Assembly: GCF_007859325.1 (NCBI RefSeq) | Contig: NZ_VOHK01000003.1 | Coordinates: 62,001-126,000, forward strand | DNA length: 64,000 bases | Source of the DNA: Luteimonas marina | GTDB lineage: Bacteria > Pseudomonadota > Gammaproteobacteria > Xanthomonadales > Xanthomonadaceae | Direction: 5' to 3' | In this document: positions 15,138 through 25,832 of the stretch, one piece after another | Layout: every line of letters starts with the position of its first letter | Numbering within the stretch: the stretch's first letter is position 1 | The notes under the pieces: generated by a model | Databases searched by the model: none | Told to the model about the DNA's origin: nothing | Seen by the model: the letters and a program-made list of their open reading frames with translations, nothing else | Position numbers and translations under genes: made by a program

Positions 15138-15695
15138 ATGCGCATCGTCCTCACCCCTTTTGCCCGGACCCGCCTGTTTCCGCGCGAGCCGCGCGGCAAT
15201 ACCGTCCGCGACTGCACGCCCGAAGCGTTCGAACGCCGCCTCAACGAAGAGCCGCCGTTCGCGGTCCTCGCCGGCTACGCGCCCTTCTGCCGGCTGCACG
15301 TGCACCGCAACTGGACCACCACGCGCTGCCTGACCGTGCCGGTCACCGACGACAACCGCCACCTGCTGCGCTCGGCCTACGAGGCGCGCACGCGCGAGGA
15401 ACTGCCGGTGCTGGTGCGCTGGTTCGAAGGCGTGGAACCACCGGTGGCGAACTATCTCGTGCCGATCCTCTACAGCCGCGCACAGCTGGCGAAGGAAGGT
15501 GCGCCGATCGACGCCGACTGGGGCATCGTCGGCTGCCTCTACACCATGGAACCGGAAGAGATCCCGATGGCGCCGATCACCATGATGCGCAACGCGCTGG
15601 GGGTGGGGGAGGGCGGTTCGGGCGTGGCGATCGATCGCGAGGCTTACCGGCGCGCGGTGGAATTCTGGGAGAACAATTCCAACTGGCGGCCGTGA
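15138..15695 (+). CDS. DUF3228 family protein
   Basis: 185 residues from ATG 15138 (MRIVLTPFARTRLFPREPRG), which matches the usual family start; an upstream in-frame ATG adds twelve unlikely residues. Conserved-looking segments are AGYAPFCRLHVHRNWT, TDDNRHLLRSAYEARTREEL, VLVRWFEGVEPPVANYL, ADWGIVGCLY and PITMMRNALGVGEGGSG. The protein is soluble, with no signal peptide. The family is widespread in bacteria but has no known function. It stands alone on the plus strand, converging with the esterase gene. Confidence 0.85.
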   Translation: MRIVLTPFARTRLFPREPRGNTVRDCTPEAFERRLNEEPPFAVLAGYAPFCRLHVHRNWTTTRCLTVPVTDDNRHLLRSAYEARTREELPVLVRWFEGVEPPVANYLVPILYSRAQLAKEGAPIDADWGIVGCLYTMEPEEIPMAPITMMRNALGVGEGGSGVAIDREAYRRAVEFWENNSNWRP

Positions 15696-15733
15696 CGCCG
15701 GGCTTGCAGCATTTGGCGCAAACGCTCGCATAT

Positions 15734-15823
15734 CCGTCGTCCCCGCGAAGGCGGGGACCCAGTGTCTTTATCTTTGGAACCAACCGCAAAGACACTGGAT
15801 CTCCGCCTTCGCGGGGACGACGG
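15734..15823. repeat. Palindromic repeat pair, GTC(A/G)TCCCCGCGAAGG family
   Basis: Arms at 15734-15769 and 15788-15823 are near-perfect 36-bp reverse complements and each contains its own CCCCGCGAAGGCGGGG hairpin. The element lies between the convergent DUF3228 and esterase genes and may act as a two-way terminator. Confidence 0.85.
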
Positions 15824-15855
15824 AAACGTGAACATCCGAGTCGAAGCTGCGCCAG

Positions 15856-16761
15856 CTAGTCCGGCGCGCCGGCCTTCGCCGCCGCGATTTCCTCGCGGAA
15901 CAGCCAGAGCATCGCGCGGCGGTAGGTGTCGCCGATGCTGGCCGCGTGGGTGCCGTCGGGCAGAATCTCGTGCCGCAACGCCCACGGACGGTCGTCGCGC
16001 GCCTGCCAGGCGGCGATCCACTCGCGTGCGTTCTCCATCCGCAAGGCCGCGTCGCGTCCGCCGCTGGCGACGACCAGCGCAAGGTCGTCGCGTGCACGTG
16101 GCGCCGCGTCGCGGAACAGGTCGTCGCGCGCGCGGGAGAACGCCGCATTGCTGGCGATCCGCGCCCGGAACAGGTCCGGGCTGCGCAGCGCGGACCACAG
16201 CACGAAGTAGCCGCTGCGCGACTGGCCCACCAGCACCCGTCGCCGGGGATCGATGCGATGGCGGCGCTCGGTCTCCGGCAGCAGTTCGCGTTCGAGGAAA
16301 TCCAGGAACATGGGCGCGCCGCTTTCGCCTTCCGGCGTGTCGCTGCCGGGTGCGCTGAAGTCGATGTGCCGCTTGTTGATCGAAGGATCGAAGCTGCCGT
16401 AGGCGATGCCGACGAGGATCGCCTCGGGCAGCTGTTCGTCGTAGTGCAGGAACAGGTGCGTGGGGGCCAGCAGCGGGAACAGGCTGTCGCCGTCGAGCAG
16501 GTAGACCACCGGCCAGCGCGCGTCGGCATCGGCGTCGTAGCCTTCCGGCAGGCGGACGTAGATGTGGTAGGTGCGCCCCGTCGCCTGTGAGTGGATCGGG
16601 AAGTAGTCGCCGGCGAGCGCGGGCAGGTGTTCGAGGGGAATCCGTGCCCCGGCTGGCGCTTCGCCGGCAACCGGTCCGTCGTCGGGCAGGGCTGGTGCGG
16701 CAGTCGCAGTGCCGGATGCGAGCAGTGCGGCGAGGATCCAGGCGAAGCAGCCGCGGTGCAT
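15856..16761 (-). CDS. Secreted esterase-like alpha/beta hydrolase (Fes/IroE/EstD-type)
   Basis: 301 residues. It has an N-terminal signal peptide (FAWILAALLASGTATAAPA) and then a putative-esterase domain: YHIYVRLPEGYDADADARWP, VVYLLDGDSLF (oxyanion region), and RRVLVGQSRSGYFVLWSAL with the likely nucleophile serine in G-Q-S-R-S-G. The usual G-x-S-x-G has Ser at the last position. LVVASGGRDAALR and LPDGTHAAS probably supply the acid and the His. Related enzymes cleave siderophore esters or acyl esters; the substrate is not evident. Expected location is the periplasm. Confidence 0.8.
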   Translation of the reverse strand: MHRGCFAWILAALLASGTATAAPALPDDGPVAGEAPAGARIPLEHLPALAGDYFPIHSQATGRTYHIYVRLPEGYDADADARWPVVYLLDGDSLFPLLAPTHLFLHYDEQLPEAILVGIAYGSFDPSINKRHIDFSAPGSDTPEGESGAPMFLDFLERELLPETERRHRIDPRRRVLVGQSRSGYFVLWSALRSPDLFRARIASNAAFSRARDDLFRDAAPRARDDLALVVASGGRDAALRMENAREWIAAWQARDDRPWALRHEILPDGTHAASIGDTYRRAMLWLFREEIAAAKAGAPD

Positions 16762-16831
16762 GGCGCAGGGTCCCGGTTGGAATCGACCGCGTCATCGTAG
16801 ATGGCGCGGTCGACGCGTTCAACGGAGGCCG

Positions 16832-16866
16832 GAAAACAGGACGGGCGCCGCGAGGCGCCCGTCCTG
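16832..16866 (-). terminator. Intrinsic terminator of ahcY
   Basis: On the minus strand a 13-bp perfect stem (CAGGACGGGCGCC pairing with GGCGCCCGTCCTG, 4-base loop) is followed by TTTTCC. It begins about 20 bases after the ahcY stop. Confidence 0.85.
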
Positions 16867-16888
16867 CGTGCATCGATCGCGCGACCGT

Positions 16889-18337
<1,449 letters not shown>

Positions 18338-18356
18338 GGTGGTGCTCCGTCGTTGG

Positions 18357-18372
18357 GAGTCCGCGGGGACTC
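18357..18372 (-). promoter_or_regulatory. Small hairpin between riboswitch and ahcY ribosome site
   Basis: GAGTCC-CCGC-GGACTC (minus strand) is a 6-bp stem placed right after the riboswitch aptamer and about 12 bases before the GGAG site. It lacks a U-tract, so it may be part of the switching domain acting on translation rather than a terminator. Confidence 0.45.
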
Positions 18373-18452
18373 GCATTAACGGGCGCCGTTGTCGCAGTGG
18401 GATCGCGTCGAGCCTGGCCGTGGCTTTCCACGGTCGCAGCGCCCCTCGACGG
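18373..18452 (-). promoter_or_regulatory. SAH riboswitch controlling ahcY
   Basis: The minus-strand leader has the conserved SAH aptamer features: GGGGCGCTGCGACC, a P2 hairpin CCGTGG-AAAG-CCACGG (18418-18433), GCCAGGCTCG, and CAACGGCGCCCG. P1 pairs 18445-18450 with 18407-18412 (GTCGAG/CTCGAC). The GGGCGC segment can form the pseudoknot with GCGCCC downstream. In this class SAH binding switches expression on. Confidence 0.92.
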
Positions 18453-18459
18453 ACCGGGA

Positions 18460-18465
18460 ATTATA
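18460..18465 (-). promoter_or_regulatory. ahcY promoter -10 element
   Basis: GCGATATAATTCCCGG on the minus strand contains a perfect TATAAT; the predicted start falls just ahead of the riboswitch. A weak TTACTG is the best -35 candidate at about 15 bases. The 11-bp core equals that of metF. Confidence 0.65.
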
Positions 18466-18530
18466 TCGCTTCCACCGGGACAGTAAGGTGCGGACCGCTG
18501 CGCTGCGATCGTCGCACGTGGCAACGTCCT

Positions 18531-18685
18531 CATCCCCGCGAAGGCGGGGATCCAGCGTCTTCGGTGCCGGGACAGATGCCCTGTCACCGGCAGCGGCCGG
18601 GCAATTCAGCGGTGCTTTCCGCGAAGACGGGATGCGTTCGGCATCGGCGCAAAGACGCTGGATCCCCGCCTTCGCGGGGATGACG
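18531..18685. repeat. Palindromic repeat pair, CATCCCCGCGAAGG family
   Basis: Arms at 18531-18561 and 18651-18685 are reverse complements of about 31 bp (CATCCCCGCGAAGGCGGGGA and the following TCCAGCGTCTT), with an 89-base spacer. They sit between the divergent ahcY and TonB-receptor genes, so a terminator role is less likely here. Confidence 0.85.
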
Positions 18686-18772
18686 GCAAGGGGAGTGTTC
18701 CCGGCCGCCGACGGGTGCGCATTGGTGTCGACTGGAGAAAAGATGCGCTCAAGTAATTGATGGGAAATGAAA

Positions 18773-18788
18773 TTTCTTCGGAAAGAAA
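18773..18788. repeat. AT-rich inverted repeat upstream of TonB-receptor promoter
   Basis: TTTCTT-CGGA-AAGAAA forms a 6-bp stem inside an unusually A-rich tract about 30 bases before the -35 element. It could be an UP-like element or a regulator site; nothing further can be said. Confidence 0.4.
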
Positions 18789-18814
18789 GAAATTCACGTT
18801 CGTGTGAGTGAGTA

Positions 18815-18843
18815 TTGACACCCGCTCCCCGGGTGTGCAGTAT
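18815..18843 (+). promoter_or_regulatory. Promoter with embedded operator for the TonB-receptor operon
   Basis: A consensus TTGACA (18815-18820) and CAGTAT (18838-18843) are spaced by 17 bases. The spacer holds a perfect inverted repeat ACACCCG-CTCCC-CGGGTGT (18818-18836) with 7-bp arms. That is the classic position for a repressor that blocks RNA polymerase. The TetR protein encoded at 25833 is one candidate binder. Confidence 0.7.
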
Positions 18844-18893
18844 CGCGGCCAGGCATCTTGCTGAAACCAGCATCCTGTGGGAGGGATCTGAAG

Positions 18894-21206
18894 ATGGGGA
18901 GTCGTTTGATTGCGGCCGCTTCGATGGCCGCGCTGTTTGCGTTACCCGTGTCGGCGCTGGCGCAAGCCACGGCCGAGGCGATCGAAGCCGAACGCGAGCA
19001 GGGCGAGGCGCCGGCACCGGCCATGGCCCAGGAGCTCGACACGGTCTACGTCACCGCGACGCGTCGTGCCGAGCCGCTGAAGGACGTGCCGATCAGCATC
19101 ACCGCGTTGTCCCAGGACGAACTCGACGCCAAGGGCATCGTCGGCTACGAGGGCATGGCGCACGCGACGCCGGGCGTGGTGCTCAACCGGGCCAGCGCCA
19201 ACTTCAACAACTTCACCGCGCGCGGCATCGCCACCAACGGCTACAACGCCAACCTGCAGAGCACGGTAGCGATCTACATCGATGAACTGCCGATTTCCGC
19301 CAACGGCAACTCCACCATCCTCGACCCGAGCCTCTACGACGTGGAGCGCATCGAGTTCCTGCGCGGCCCGCAGGGCACGCTGTTCGGCTCGGGCTCGCTG
19401 GCGGGCGCGCTGCGCATCCTGACCCACGCGCCCGATCCCAACGTCTTCGAGGGATCGGTCCTGGCGGACGTGGGCGTGACCGGCTCGAGTTCACTGCGCC
19501 AGCGCTACAACGCCATGCTGAACGTCCCGCTGGTCGAGGACCGGCTGGCGCTGCGCGTGGTCAGCTTCTCGCGCAACGAGGAGGGCTATGTCGACAACCT
19601 CGGCACGGGCATCGACAAATCCAACGAACTGGAAAGCTGGGGCGGCCGCGCCACCCTGCTGTGGGAGCCGACCGACCGGCTGTCGATGCAGCTGCGCCTG
19701 TCGCGGGAAGAAAGCACGCCCAAGGATTCGTCGCTGATCAATCCAGACCGTGGTGGAGACCGGGACAAGCGCTATTCGGACCGGCCGGACCGGTTCTCCG
19801 GCGAGATGACGAACTACAACCTCACCGTGGGTTACCAGTTCGACAGTGTGAAGCTGACCAGTTCCTCGACCTGGTCGGACTACGAGGCGTATTTCAACGT
19901 CGACCTCGCCGGCACCTACAACCAGGCATTCGCCTTCGCGCTGGATGCCCCCGGGGAGAACAGGACCTTCGTGCAGGAAATGCGCCTGGTGTCCGATACC
20001 AGCGGTCCGTTCGACTGGGTGCTGGGCGGCTTCTACTTCAAGCGCGAGAGGGACGTGTACTTCGGCTACCGCTCCAACGAGGAATACCTCGCCGCGAGCG
20101 GCATCACCGGCCTGCCGGACGAGTACTACCTCAAGTACCACACCTTCGACGTGTCGAAGGAGCAGGCGCTGTTCGGCCAGCTGACCTGGCGCTTCACGGA
20201 TGATGCCTGGGCGACATTCGGCCTGCGCTACGGCAGCACCGAGGCGCAGGGCTTCACCCGGGAGGGCGGCTACAGCAGCGACTACCTGACCCTGGCCTAC
20301 TACTGCAGTTTCCTCGGCATCTGCGGCCTGCCGGTGACGATCACGCCGGTCGCGGCGGCCGAGGGCGTCAAGGCGAAGGAAAGCGGACCGTCCTATCGCG
20401 TCAGCGCATCGTGGCGTCCGACGCCTTCGCTGACCACGTATGCTGCGGTCGCGACCGGCTTCCGCGCGCCGGTGGTCAACGCCCGCGCCGGTGCGGTCAG
20501 TGCGATCGATCCCGACGACCTGGTCATTCCCTATGGCGCCGATTCCGACGAGCTGGTCAGCTACGAGCTGGGTATGAAGGGGCGCTGGATGAACGGGCGG
20601 CTGGCGGCCAACCTGGCGCTCTACCACACCGACTGGAACGACATCCAGGTGCAGGCCAACCGCGTCTCCGACTCGGTGCAGTTCGCCACCAACATCGGCG
20701 GCGCCTACAGCCGCGGCGTGGAGTTCGAGCTGATGGCGATGCCGAACTCGAGCTGGACCTTCGCCCTCAACGGCTCGATCAACCGCGCCAAGGTGGACAC
20801 GCTCACCGCGGAAGAGGCCGCGGTGTCGGGCGCGGTGATGGGCGCGCGGCTGTCGGGTCCGGAGTACAGCGGCTCGCTGACGGTCAACTACAGCTTCGAC
20901 TGGTTCCGCAATTCGGTCGGCAACGCTTCGCTGGCGGTGGTCCACGTGGGCGATTTCCCCGGTTCGTTCCCGAACGTGCCCGGACAGCCCGGCGTGGTCA
21001 GCCCCACCTACGACTACACCGAGTCCTACACGCTGGTGAACGCAAGCCTGGCCGCGGCCTTCGATCGCTTCACCGTCGGTCTGTACGCGGAGAACCTGTT
21101 CGACGACCGTTCGATCAACTACGTCCATCCCGAAGCCTTCATCGACGGCCGTTACGGCGTCGTGCGGCCGCGCACCGTCGGCGTGCGCGTGGGATACCGG
21201 TTCTGA
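18894..21206 (+). CDS. TonB-dependent outer-membrane receptor (substrate unknown)
   Basis: 770 residues from ATG 18894, which has a GGGAGGG site upstream. A signal peptide (AAASMAALFALPVSALAQA) is followed by a TonB-box-like DTVYVTATRR near residues 46-55. The plug has VPISITALSQDEL, TARGI, VAIYIDELP and VERIEFLRGPQGTLFGSGSLAGALRI. A 22-strand-type barrel ends in VGVRVGYRF with the terminal Phe used for barrel assembly. It imports a ligand across the outer membrane at the expense of proton-motive force. Its neighbours (MFS carrier, esterase, acyl-CoA enzymes) suggest a carbon source rather than iron. The downstream gene starts within its stop codon (TGATG). Confidence 0.93.
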   Translation: MGSRLIAAASMAALFALPVSALAQATAEAIEAEREQGEAPAPAMAQELDTVYVTATRRAEPLKDVPISITALSQDELDAKGIVGYEGMAHATPGVVLNRASANFNNFTARGIATNGYNANLQSTVAIYIDELPISANGNSTILDPSLYDVERIEFLRGPQGTLFGSGSLAGALRILTHAPDPNVFEGSVLADVGVTGSSSLRQRYNAMLNVPLVEDRLALRVVSFSRNEEGYVDNLGTGIDKSNELESWGGRATLLWEPTDRLSMQLRLSREESTPKDSSLINPDRGGDRDKRYSDRPDRFSGEMTNYNLTVGYQFDSVKLTSSSTWSDYEAYFNVDLAGTYNQAFAFALDAPGENRTFVQEMRLVSDTSGPFDWVLGGFYFKRERDVYFGYRSNEEYLAASGITGLPDEYYLKYHTFDVSKEQALFGQLTWRFTDDAWATFGLRYGSTEAQGFTREGGYSSDYLTLAYYCSFLGICGLPVTITPVAAAEGVKAKESGPSYRVSASWRPTPSLTTYAAVATGFRAPVVNARAGAVSAIDPDDLVIPYGADSDELVSYELGMKGRWMNGRLAANLALYHTDWNDIQVQANRVSDSVQFATNIGGAYSRGVEFELMAMPNSSWTFALNGSINRAKVDTLTAEEAAVSGAVMGARLSGPEYSGSLTVNYSFDWFRNSVGNASLAVVHVGDFPGSFPNVPGQPGVVSPTYDYTESYTLVNASLAAAFDRFTVGLYAENLFDDRSINYVHPEAFIDGRYGVVRPRTVGVRVGYRF

Positions 21207-22543
21207 TGGCGGGCGCCCCGACGCTGTCGGCGACTCCGGGCGCGCACGTCGCGCGCCCGGGGACGCGGGCCTGGATCGCGCTGGCGATCCTGACCTTCGT
21301 CTACGTGCTGAACTTCCTCGACCGGCAGCTGCTGTCGATCCTGGCCAAGCCGATCCAGGACGACCTGGGCGTCAGCGACGGCCAGCTCGGCCTGATCGGC
21401 GGGCTCTACTTCGCGATGTTCTACTGCATCCTCGCGATCCCGGTTGGCTGGCTGGCGGACCGGACCAACCGGGTGAAGGTGCTGGCCTTCTCGTGCGCGC
21501 TGTGGAGCGCGGCGACGGCGGCCTGCGGCATGGCCTCGACGTATCCGCAGCTGGTGCTCGCGCGGATGACGGTCGGCATCGGCGAGGCGGGCGGCGTGCC
21601 GCCGTCCTACGCCATCATTTCCGACTATTTCCCGCCGGGCATGCGCGGCACGGCGCTGAGCCTGTACAACATGGGTCCGCCGATCGGCCAGGCCCTGGGC
21701 GTGGCGTTCGGCGCGTCGGTCGCGGCCGCCTGGTCCTGGCGGCTGGCGTTCATCTGGGTCGGCGCCATCGGCGTGGTCACCGGTCTGGTGGTGTGGTTCG
21801 CGGTGCGTGAACCCCGGCGCGGTGGCCTGGACGGCAACGTCGTGCCGGAGCCGCCGCGACAGGCCGGTCCCGTGGCCGCGACGACCGCGCCCGGCTTCTG
21901 GCCCACCTGCGCCATGTTCTTCCGCGACCCGGTGCTGCTGCGGGTGGCGCTGGCCTGCGCCGCGACCCAGTTCATCACCTACGCCACCATGAACTTCACC
22001 GTGCTGTTCCTGATGCGGGAAAAGGGCATGGAACTGGGCGACGTGGCCGTCTGGTACGCCCTGGTGGTGCTGTTCGGCGTCAGCGCGGGGATGGTCGCCT
22101 CCGGGCGCCTGGTCGATCGCCTGGTCCCGCGCGGCAAGGCGGCCTACGCCTGGGTGCCGGCGGTGGGGCTGATGCTGGCGGTCCCGTTCTTCGTCGGCTT
22201 CATCTGGGCGCCGGGCTGGCCGCTGGCGCTGGCCTTCCTGCTGCTGCCCATGGGCCTGAACTATTTCTACCTGTCGCCGGCGGTGACCCTGGTGCAGCAG
22301 GAGGTGCGGCCGGACCAGCGCGTGCTGGCGGGCGCGCTGCTGCTGCTGGTGATGAACCTGATCGGATTGGGCTTCGGCCCGACCTACCTGGGCCTGGCCA
22401 GCGACTTCTTCCGTCCCGCCTATCCCGACAGTTCGCTGCAGATGGCCTTCTACACGCTGCTGCCGTTCTACGGCGTGGCGATCGGCCTGTTCCTCTGGCT
22501 GGCGAAAGCACTCAAGCAGCAGCGCAAGGAGGTTGCACCATGA
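21206..22543 (+). CDS. MFS transporter, Spinster-like
   Basis: 445 residues with twelve hydrophobic segments. FVYVLNFLDRQLLSILAKPI opens helix 1, and DRTNRVKVLAF after helix 2 is the MFS motif A region; ARMTVGIGEAGGVPPSYAIISDYFP is typical of the Spinster-like branch found next to TonB receptors in lipid and steroid catabolic loci. It should carry the ligand, or its hydrolysis products, across the inner membrane. The ATG overlaps the receptor stop by one base, and the stop overlaps the carboxylesterase start (ATGA), so the three genes form one operon. Confidence 0.9.
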   Translation: MAGAPTLSATPGAHVARPGTRAWIALAILTFVYVLNFLDRQLLSILAKPIQDDLGVSDGQLGLIGGLYFAMFYCILAIPVGWLADRTNRVKVLAFSCALWSAATAACGMASTYPQLVLARMTVGIGEAGGVPPSYAIISDYFPPGMRGTALSLYNMGPPIGQALGVAFGASVAAAWSWRLAFIWVGAIGVVTGLVVWFAVREPRRGGLDGNVVPEPPRQAGPVAATTAPGFWPTCAMFFRDPVLLRVALACAATQFITYATMNFTVLFLMREKGMELGDVAVWYALVVLFGVSAGMVASGRLVDRLVPRGKAAYAWVPAVGLMLAVPFFVGFIWAPGWPLALAFLLLPMGLNYFYLSPAVTLVQQEVRPDQRVLAGALLLLVMNLIGLGFGPTYLGLASDFFRPAYPDSSLQMAFYTLLPFYGVAIGLFLWLAKALKQQRKEVAP

Positions 22544-24189
22544 TCCGTCCGCTGGTTCTCACGCTGACAGGCGCCGCGACGCTGTGGCTGGCCGCGCTGG
22601 CGCCGGCTGCCGCCGCCGATGCCCCGGTGGTGGATGCGCCCGCCGGTGCGGTGAAGGGCGAGGCGCTGGACGGCGTCAACGCCTTCCGGGGGATTCCGTA
22701 TGCCGAGCCGCCGACCAGGCAACTGCGCTGGCGGCCACCGGTGGCGGCGAAGCCGTGGACCGGCACGCGCGATGCCACCCGCTTCGGCCCCGCCTGCCAC
22801 CAGCCGCCGTCGCGGCCGGGCAGCATCTACGCGCCGGCGGAAACGCCGGCCATGAGCGAGGACTGCCTGTCGCTCAACGTCTGGGCGCCGGCCGATGCCG
22901 AAGGCGCACCGGTGTTCGTCTGGATCCACGGCGGCGCTCTCTCGGGCGGATCGGGCAGCGAGGCGATGTACGACGGCGCGCGCTTGGCCGCGCAGGGCCT
23001 GGTGGTGGTGAGCATCAACTATCGCCTCGGCGTGCTGGGCTATCTCGCGCATCCGCAGCTGAGCGAGGAGTCGCCGGACGGGGTTTCGGGCAACTACGGC
23101 CTGCTCGACCAGATCGAGGCGCTGCGCTGGGTCCAGCGCAACATCGCGGCCTTCGGCGGCGACGCGGGCAACGTCACCATCGCCGGGGAGTCGGCCGGTG
23201 CGCTCAGCGTGATGTACCTGATGGCGGCGCCGTCCGCGCACGGCCTGTTCCACAAGGCGATCGCGCAGAGCGCCTACATGATCTCCACCCAGGCGCTGCG
23301 CGGGACGGTGCACGGCACGCCCTCGGCGGAAGAGTCGGGGCTGGCGCTCAGCCGCAGGATCGAGGTGCGCGGCCTGACGCGCCTGCGCGCGATGGACGCG
23401 CAGACGCTGACCGTGCAGGCGGCGCTGTCGGGCTTCCTGCCGCTGGGCAGCGTCGACGGCCAGGTGTTGCCGGCGCAGATGGTCGAGGTGTTCGACCGTG
23501 GCGAACAGGCGCCGGTGCCGATCCTGGCCGGGTTCAACGAGGGCGAGATCCGCTCGCTGCGTTTCCTGCTGCCGCCGCCGCCCGCCGACGCGGCCACCTA
23601 CGAGGCGACGATTCGCGCCGGCTACGGCGAGCTCGCCGGGGCGATGCTCGAGCGCTATCCGTCCGCGAACCTCGACGAGGCCATGCTGGCCACGACCCGC
23701 GACGCGATGTACGGCTGGACCGCGGAGCGGCTGGTGCGCAAGCAGACCGCGCTCGGCCATCCATCCTTCCTCTACTACTTCAACCACAGCTATCCGGCCG
23801 CCGACCAGGCGGGGCTGCACGCGTTCCACGCCAGCGAGATTCCCTACGTGTTCGGCGCGGCGGAGCGCACGCCGCCGCACTGGCCGAAGATCCCGGACAC
23901 GGCCGCGGAGAAGGCCCTGTCCGAGGCGATGATGGGTTACTGGGCCGCGTTCGCGCGCGACGGCGTCCCCGCCGCGGCCGGCGCACCCGAGTGGCGTGCC
24001 TATGGCGACGCGCGCGCCTACATGGCGTTCGACGCGGCGCCGGTCCCGGGCGAGCACCTGCTGCCCGGCATGTACGAACTGGTCGAGACGGTGGTGTGCC
24101 GGCGTCGCGCAAAGGGCGACCTGCCGTGGCACTGGAACGTCGGCATCGTCTCGCCGCCGCTGCCCGCGGGGGATACTGGATGTCCGTGA
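22540..24189 (+). CDS. Type-B carboxylesterase, exported
   Basis: 549 residues, typical length. The signal peptide covers about residues 1-27 (TLTGAATLWLAALAPAAAAD). Family marks are FRGIPYAEPP at 49-58, SEDCLSLNVW at 106-115, the oxyanion HGGA at 130-133, and the nucleophile S218 in GESAG. The acid and His appear near GFNEGEIRS and HASEIPYVFG. It hydrolyses carboxylic esters in the periplasm or cell envelope. Being in the operon of a TonB receptor and an acyl-CoA synthetase, it probably releases a carboxylic acid and an alcohol from an imported ester. Its end overlaps the next gene by 10 nt. Confidence 0.93.
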   Translation: MIRPLVLTLTGAATLWLAALAPAAAADAPVVDAPAGAVKGEALDGVNAFRGIPYAEPPTRQLRWRPPVAAKPWTGTRDATRFGPACHQPPSRPGSIYAPAETPAMSEDCLSLNVWAPADAEGAPVFVWIHGGALSGGSGSEAMYDGARLAAQGLVVVSINYRLGVLGYLAHPQLSEESPDGVSGNYGLLDQIEALRWVQRNIAAFGGDAGNVTIAGESAGALSVMYLMAAPSAHGLFHKAIAQSAYMISTQALRGTVHGTPSAEESGLALSRRIEVRGLTRLRAMDAQTLTVQAALSGFLPLGSVDGQVLPAQMVEVFDRGEQAPVPILAGFNEGEIRSLRFLLPPPPADAATYEATIRAGYGELAGAMLERYPSANLDEAMLATTRDAMYGWTAERLVRKQTALGHPSFLYYFNHSYPAADQAGLHAFHASEIPYVFGAAERTPPHWPKIPDTAAEKALSEAMMGYWAAFARDGVPAAAGAPEWRAYGDARAYMAFDAAPVPGEHLLPGMYELVETVVCRRRAKGDLPWHWNVGIVSPPLPAGDTGCP

Positions 24190-25787
24190 TCCACGGGGAC
24201 ATGCAGGCGTATGCGCTGACCCTCGACAAGTTCCTCGACCATGGCGCGAAGTGGCATCCGGAGGTGGAGGTGGTCACCGCGCGCGAGGGCGGCGGCGCCG
24301 ACCGCATCGGCTACGCCGCACTGCGCGAGCGCAGCCGCAGGGCGTCGGTGGTGCTGGCCGGTCTCGGCGTCGTCGCGGGCGACCGCGTCGCGACCCTGGC
24401 CTGGAACACGCAGGCGCACGTCGAGACCTGGTTCGCCGTCATGGGCATGGGCGCGGTCTGCCACACGCTGAACCCGAGGCTGGCCGAGGCGCACCTGGCC
24501 GGGATGGTAGCGAAGTCGCAGCCGCGCGTGCTGGTCGTCGCCGCCGACCTCGCGCCGCTGGCCCGCCGCATCGCCGCGAAGGCGGACACGATCGAGCATG
24601 TGCTCTCGATCGACGGTAGCGTCGACGAGGACGATGGCGTGCTCGCGATCGACGCCCTCGAACCGATGGTCGCGTCGGCGCAGGGCGAGGTGGCCTGGGG
24701 CGGGTTCGACGAACACGCGCCCTGCGGCCTGTGCTTCACCTCGGGCACCACCGGCGCGCCGAAGGGCGTGAGCTACACCCACCGCGCCGTGTTCCTGCAC
24801 ACCCTGCGCGCGTTGCAGGCCGACACCATGGCCCTGTCCGCGCGCGACAGCGTGCTGCTGGCCGTGCCGATGTTCCATGCCAACGGCTGGGGCGTGCCGT
24901 TCGCGACGCCCGCCGTCGGCGCGCGGCTGGTGTTGCCCGGCCGCCACCTGGACGGCGCCAGCCTGGCCGCGCTGATCAACGCCGAGTCGGTCACCGTGGC
25001 GCTCGGCGTGGCCACGGTCTGGCTGGCGCTGGTCGAACACCTCGAGGCGACCGGCGGGCAGACACCTTCGCTCAGGCGCGTGATCGTCGGCGGCGCACCG
25101 ATCGCGCCGGCGCTGATGCAGCGCATCGAACAGCGCCTGGGCGTCACCGTCCAGACCAGTTGGGGCATGACCGAGATGTCGCCGACCGGCACGGTGGCCA
25201 CGCCCGACGATCCGGCGCGCACCGCGCACCATTCCGGGCGCCCGTCGATCGGCGTGGACCTGCTGCTGACCGACGCCGACGGCGTCGCCCTGCCGCAGCA
25301 GCGCGACGTGGAAGGGCACCTGCGCGTGCGCGGCGCGAGCACGATCCAGCGTTACTTCGGCGAGACCGAACCGGCGGTCGATCGCGACGGCTGGTTCGCG
25401 ACCGGCGATCTCGCGCGCATCGACCGCGACGGCAACCTGGCCATCACCGGACGTGCCAAGGACCTGATCAAGTCGGGCGGCGAATGGATCAATCCGGCGG
25501 AGATCGAGGACATCGTCGGCGAGTTCTCCGACGTCTCGCTGGCGGCGGTCATCGGGCGCGGGCACCCGAAGTGGGGCGAACGCCCGGTCTTGCTGGTGGA
25601 GATGCGCGAAGGCAGCGCGATGAGCGACGCGGCGCTGATCGAGGCGCTGCGCGATCGCGTGGTCTCGTGGTGGGTGCCCGATTCGGTGATCCGCGTGGAT
25701 CGCATGCCTTTGGCAGCGACCGGGAAAATTGACAGAATGCGCCTCAGGGCCGAATTCGGCGGCGCCAGCGGGGACCCGGGGGCATGA
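24180..25787 (+). CDS. Acyl-CoA synthetase (AMP-binding, medium/long-chain type)
   Basis: 535 residues from ATG 24180. The P-loop-like [18 protein letters not shown], the GWGVPF region, [26 protein letters not shown], and the C-terminal hinge [20 protein letters not shown] and [14 protein letters not shown] are all present, with the catalytic Lys in TGKID. It ligates a fatty or other carboxylic acid to CoA via an acyl-adenylate, in the cytosol, feeding the beta-oxidation genes downstream. The overlap with the esterase stop indicates coupling. Chain length specificity cannot be read from the sequence alone. Confidence 0.93.
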   Translation: MSVIHGDMQAYALTLDKFLDHGAKWHPEVEVVTAREGGGADRIGYAALRERSRRASVVLAGLGVVAGDRVATLAWNTQAHVETWFAVMGMGAVCHTLNPRLAEAHLAGMVAKSQPRVLVVAADLAPLARRIAAKADTIEHVLSIDGSVDEDDGVLAIDALEPMVASAQGEVAWGGFDEHAPCGLCFTSGTTGAPKGVSYTHRAVFLHTLRALQADTMALSARDSVLLAVPMFHANGWGVPFATPAVGARLVLPGRHLDGASLAALINAESVTVALGVATVWLALVEHLEATGGQTPSLRRVIVGGAPIAPALMQRIEQRLGVTVQTSWGMTEMSPTGTVATPDDPARTAHHSGRPSIGVDLLLTDADGVALPQQRDVEGHLRVRGASTIQRYFGETEPAVDRDGWFATGDLARIDRDGNLAITGRAKDLIKSGGEWINPAEIEDIVGEFSDVSLAAVIGRGHPKWGERPVLLVEMREGSAMSDAALIEALRDRVVSWWVPDSVIRVDRMPLAATGKIDRMRLRAEFGGASGDPGA

Positions 25788-25832
25788 CGCCCCGACGCAG
25801 CGCACGCCCGGCAACAGGTTGGAGGCGGCAGC

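Noticed and set aside
22533..24179. N-terminal extension of the acyl-CoA synthetase (frame open from 22533)
   Set aside because: The upstream 549 codons lie out of frame over the carboxylesterase gene and carry no synthetase motif; the ATG at 24180 fits the family start.
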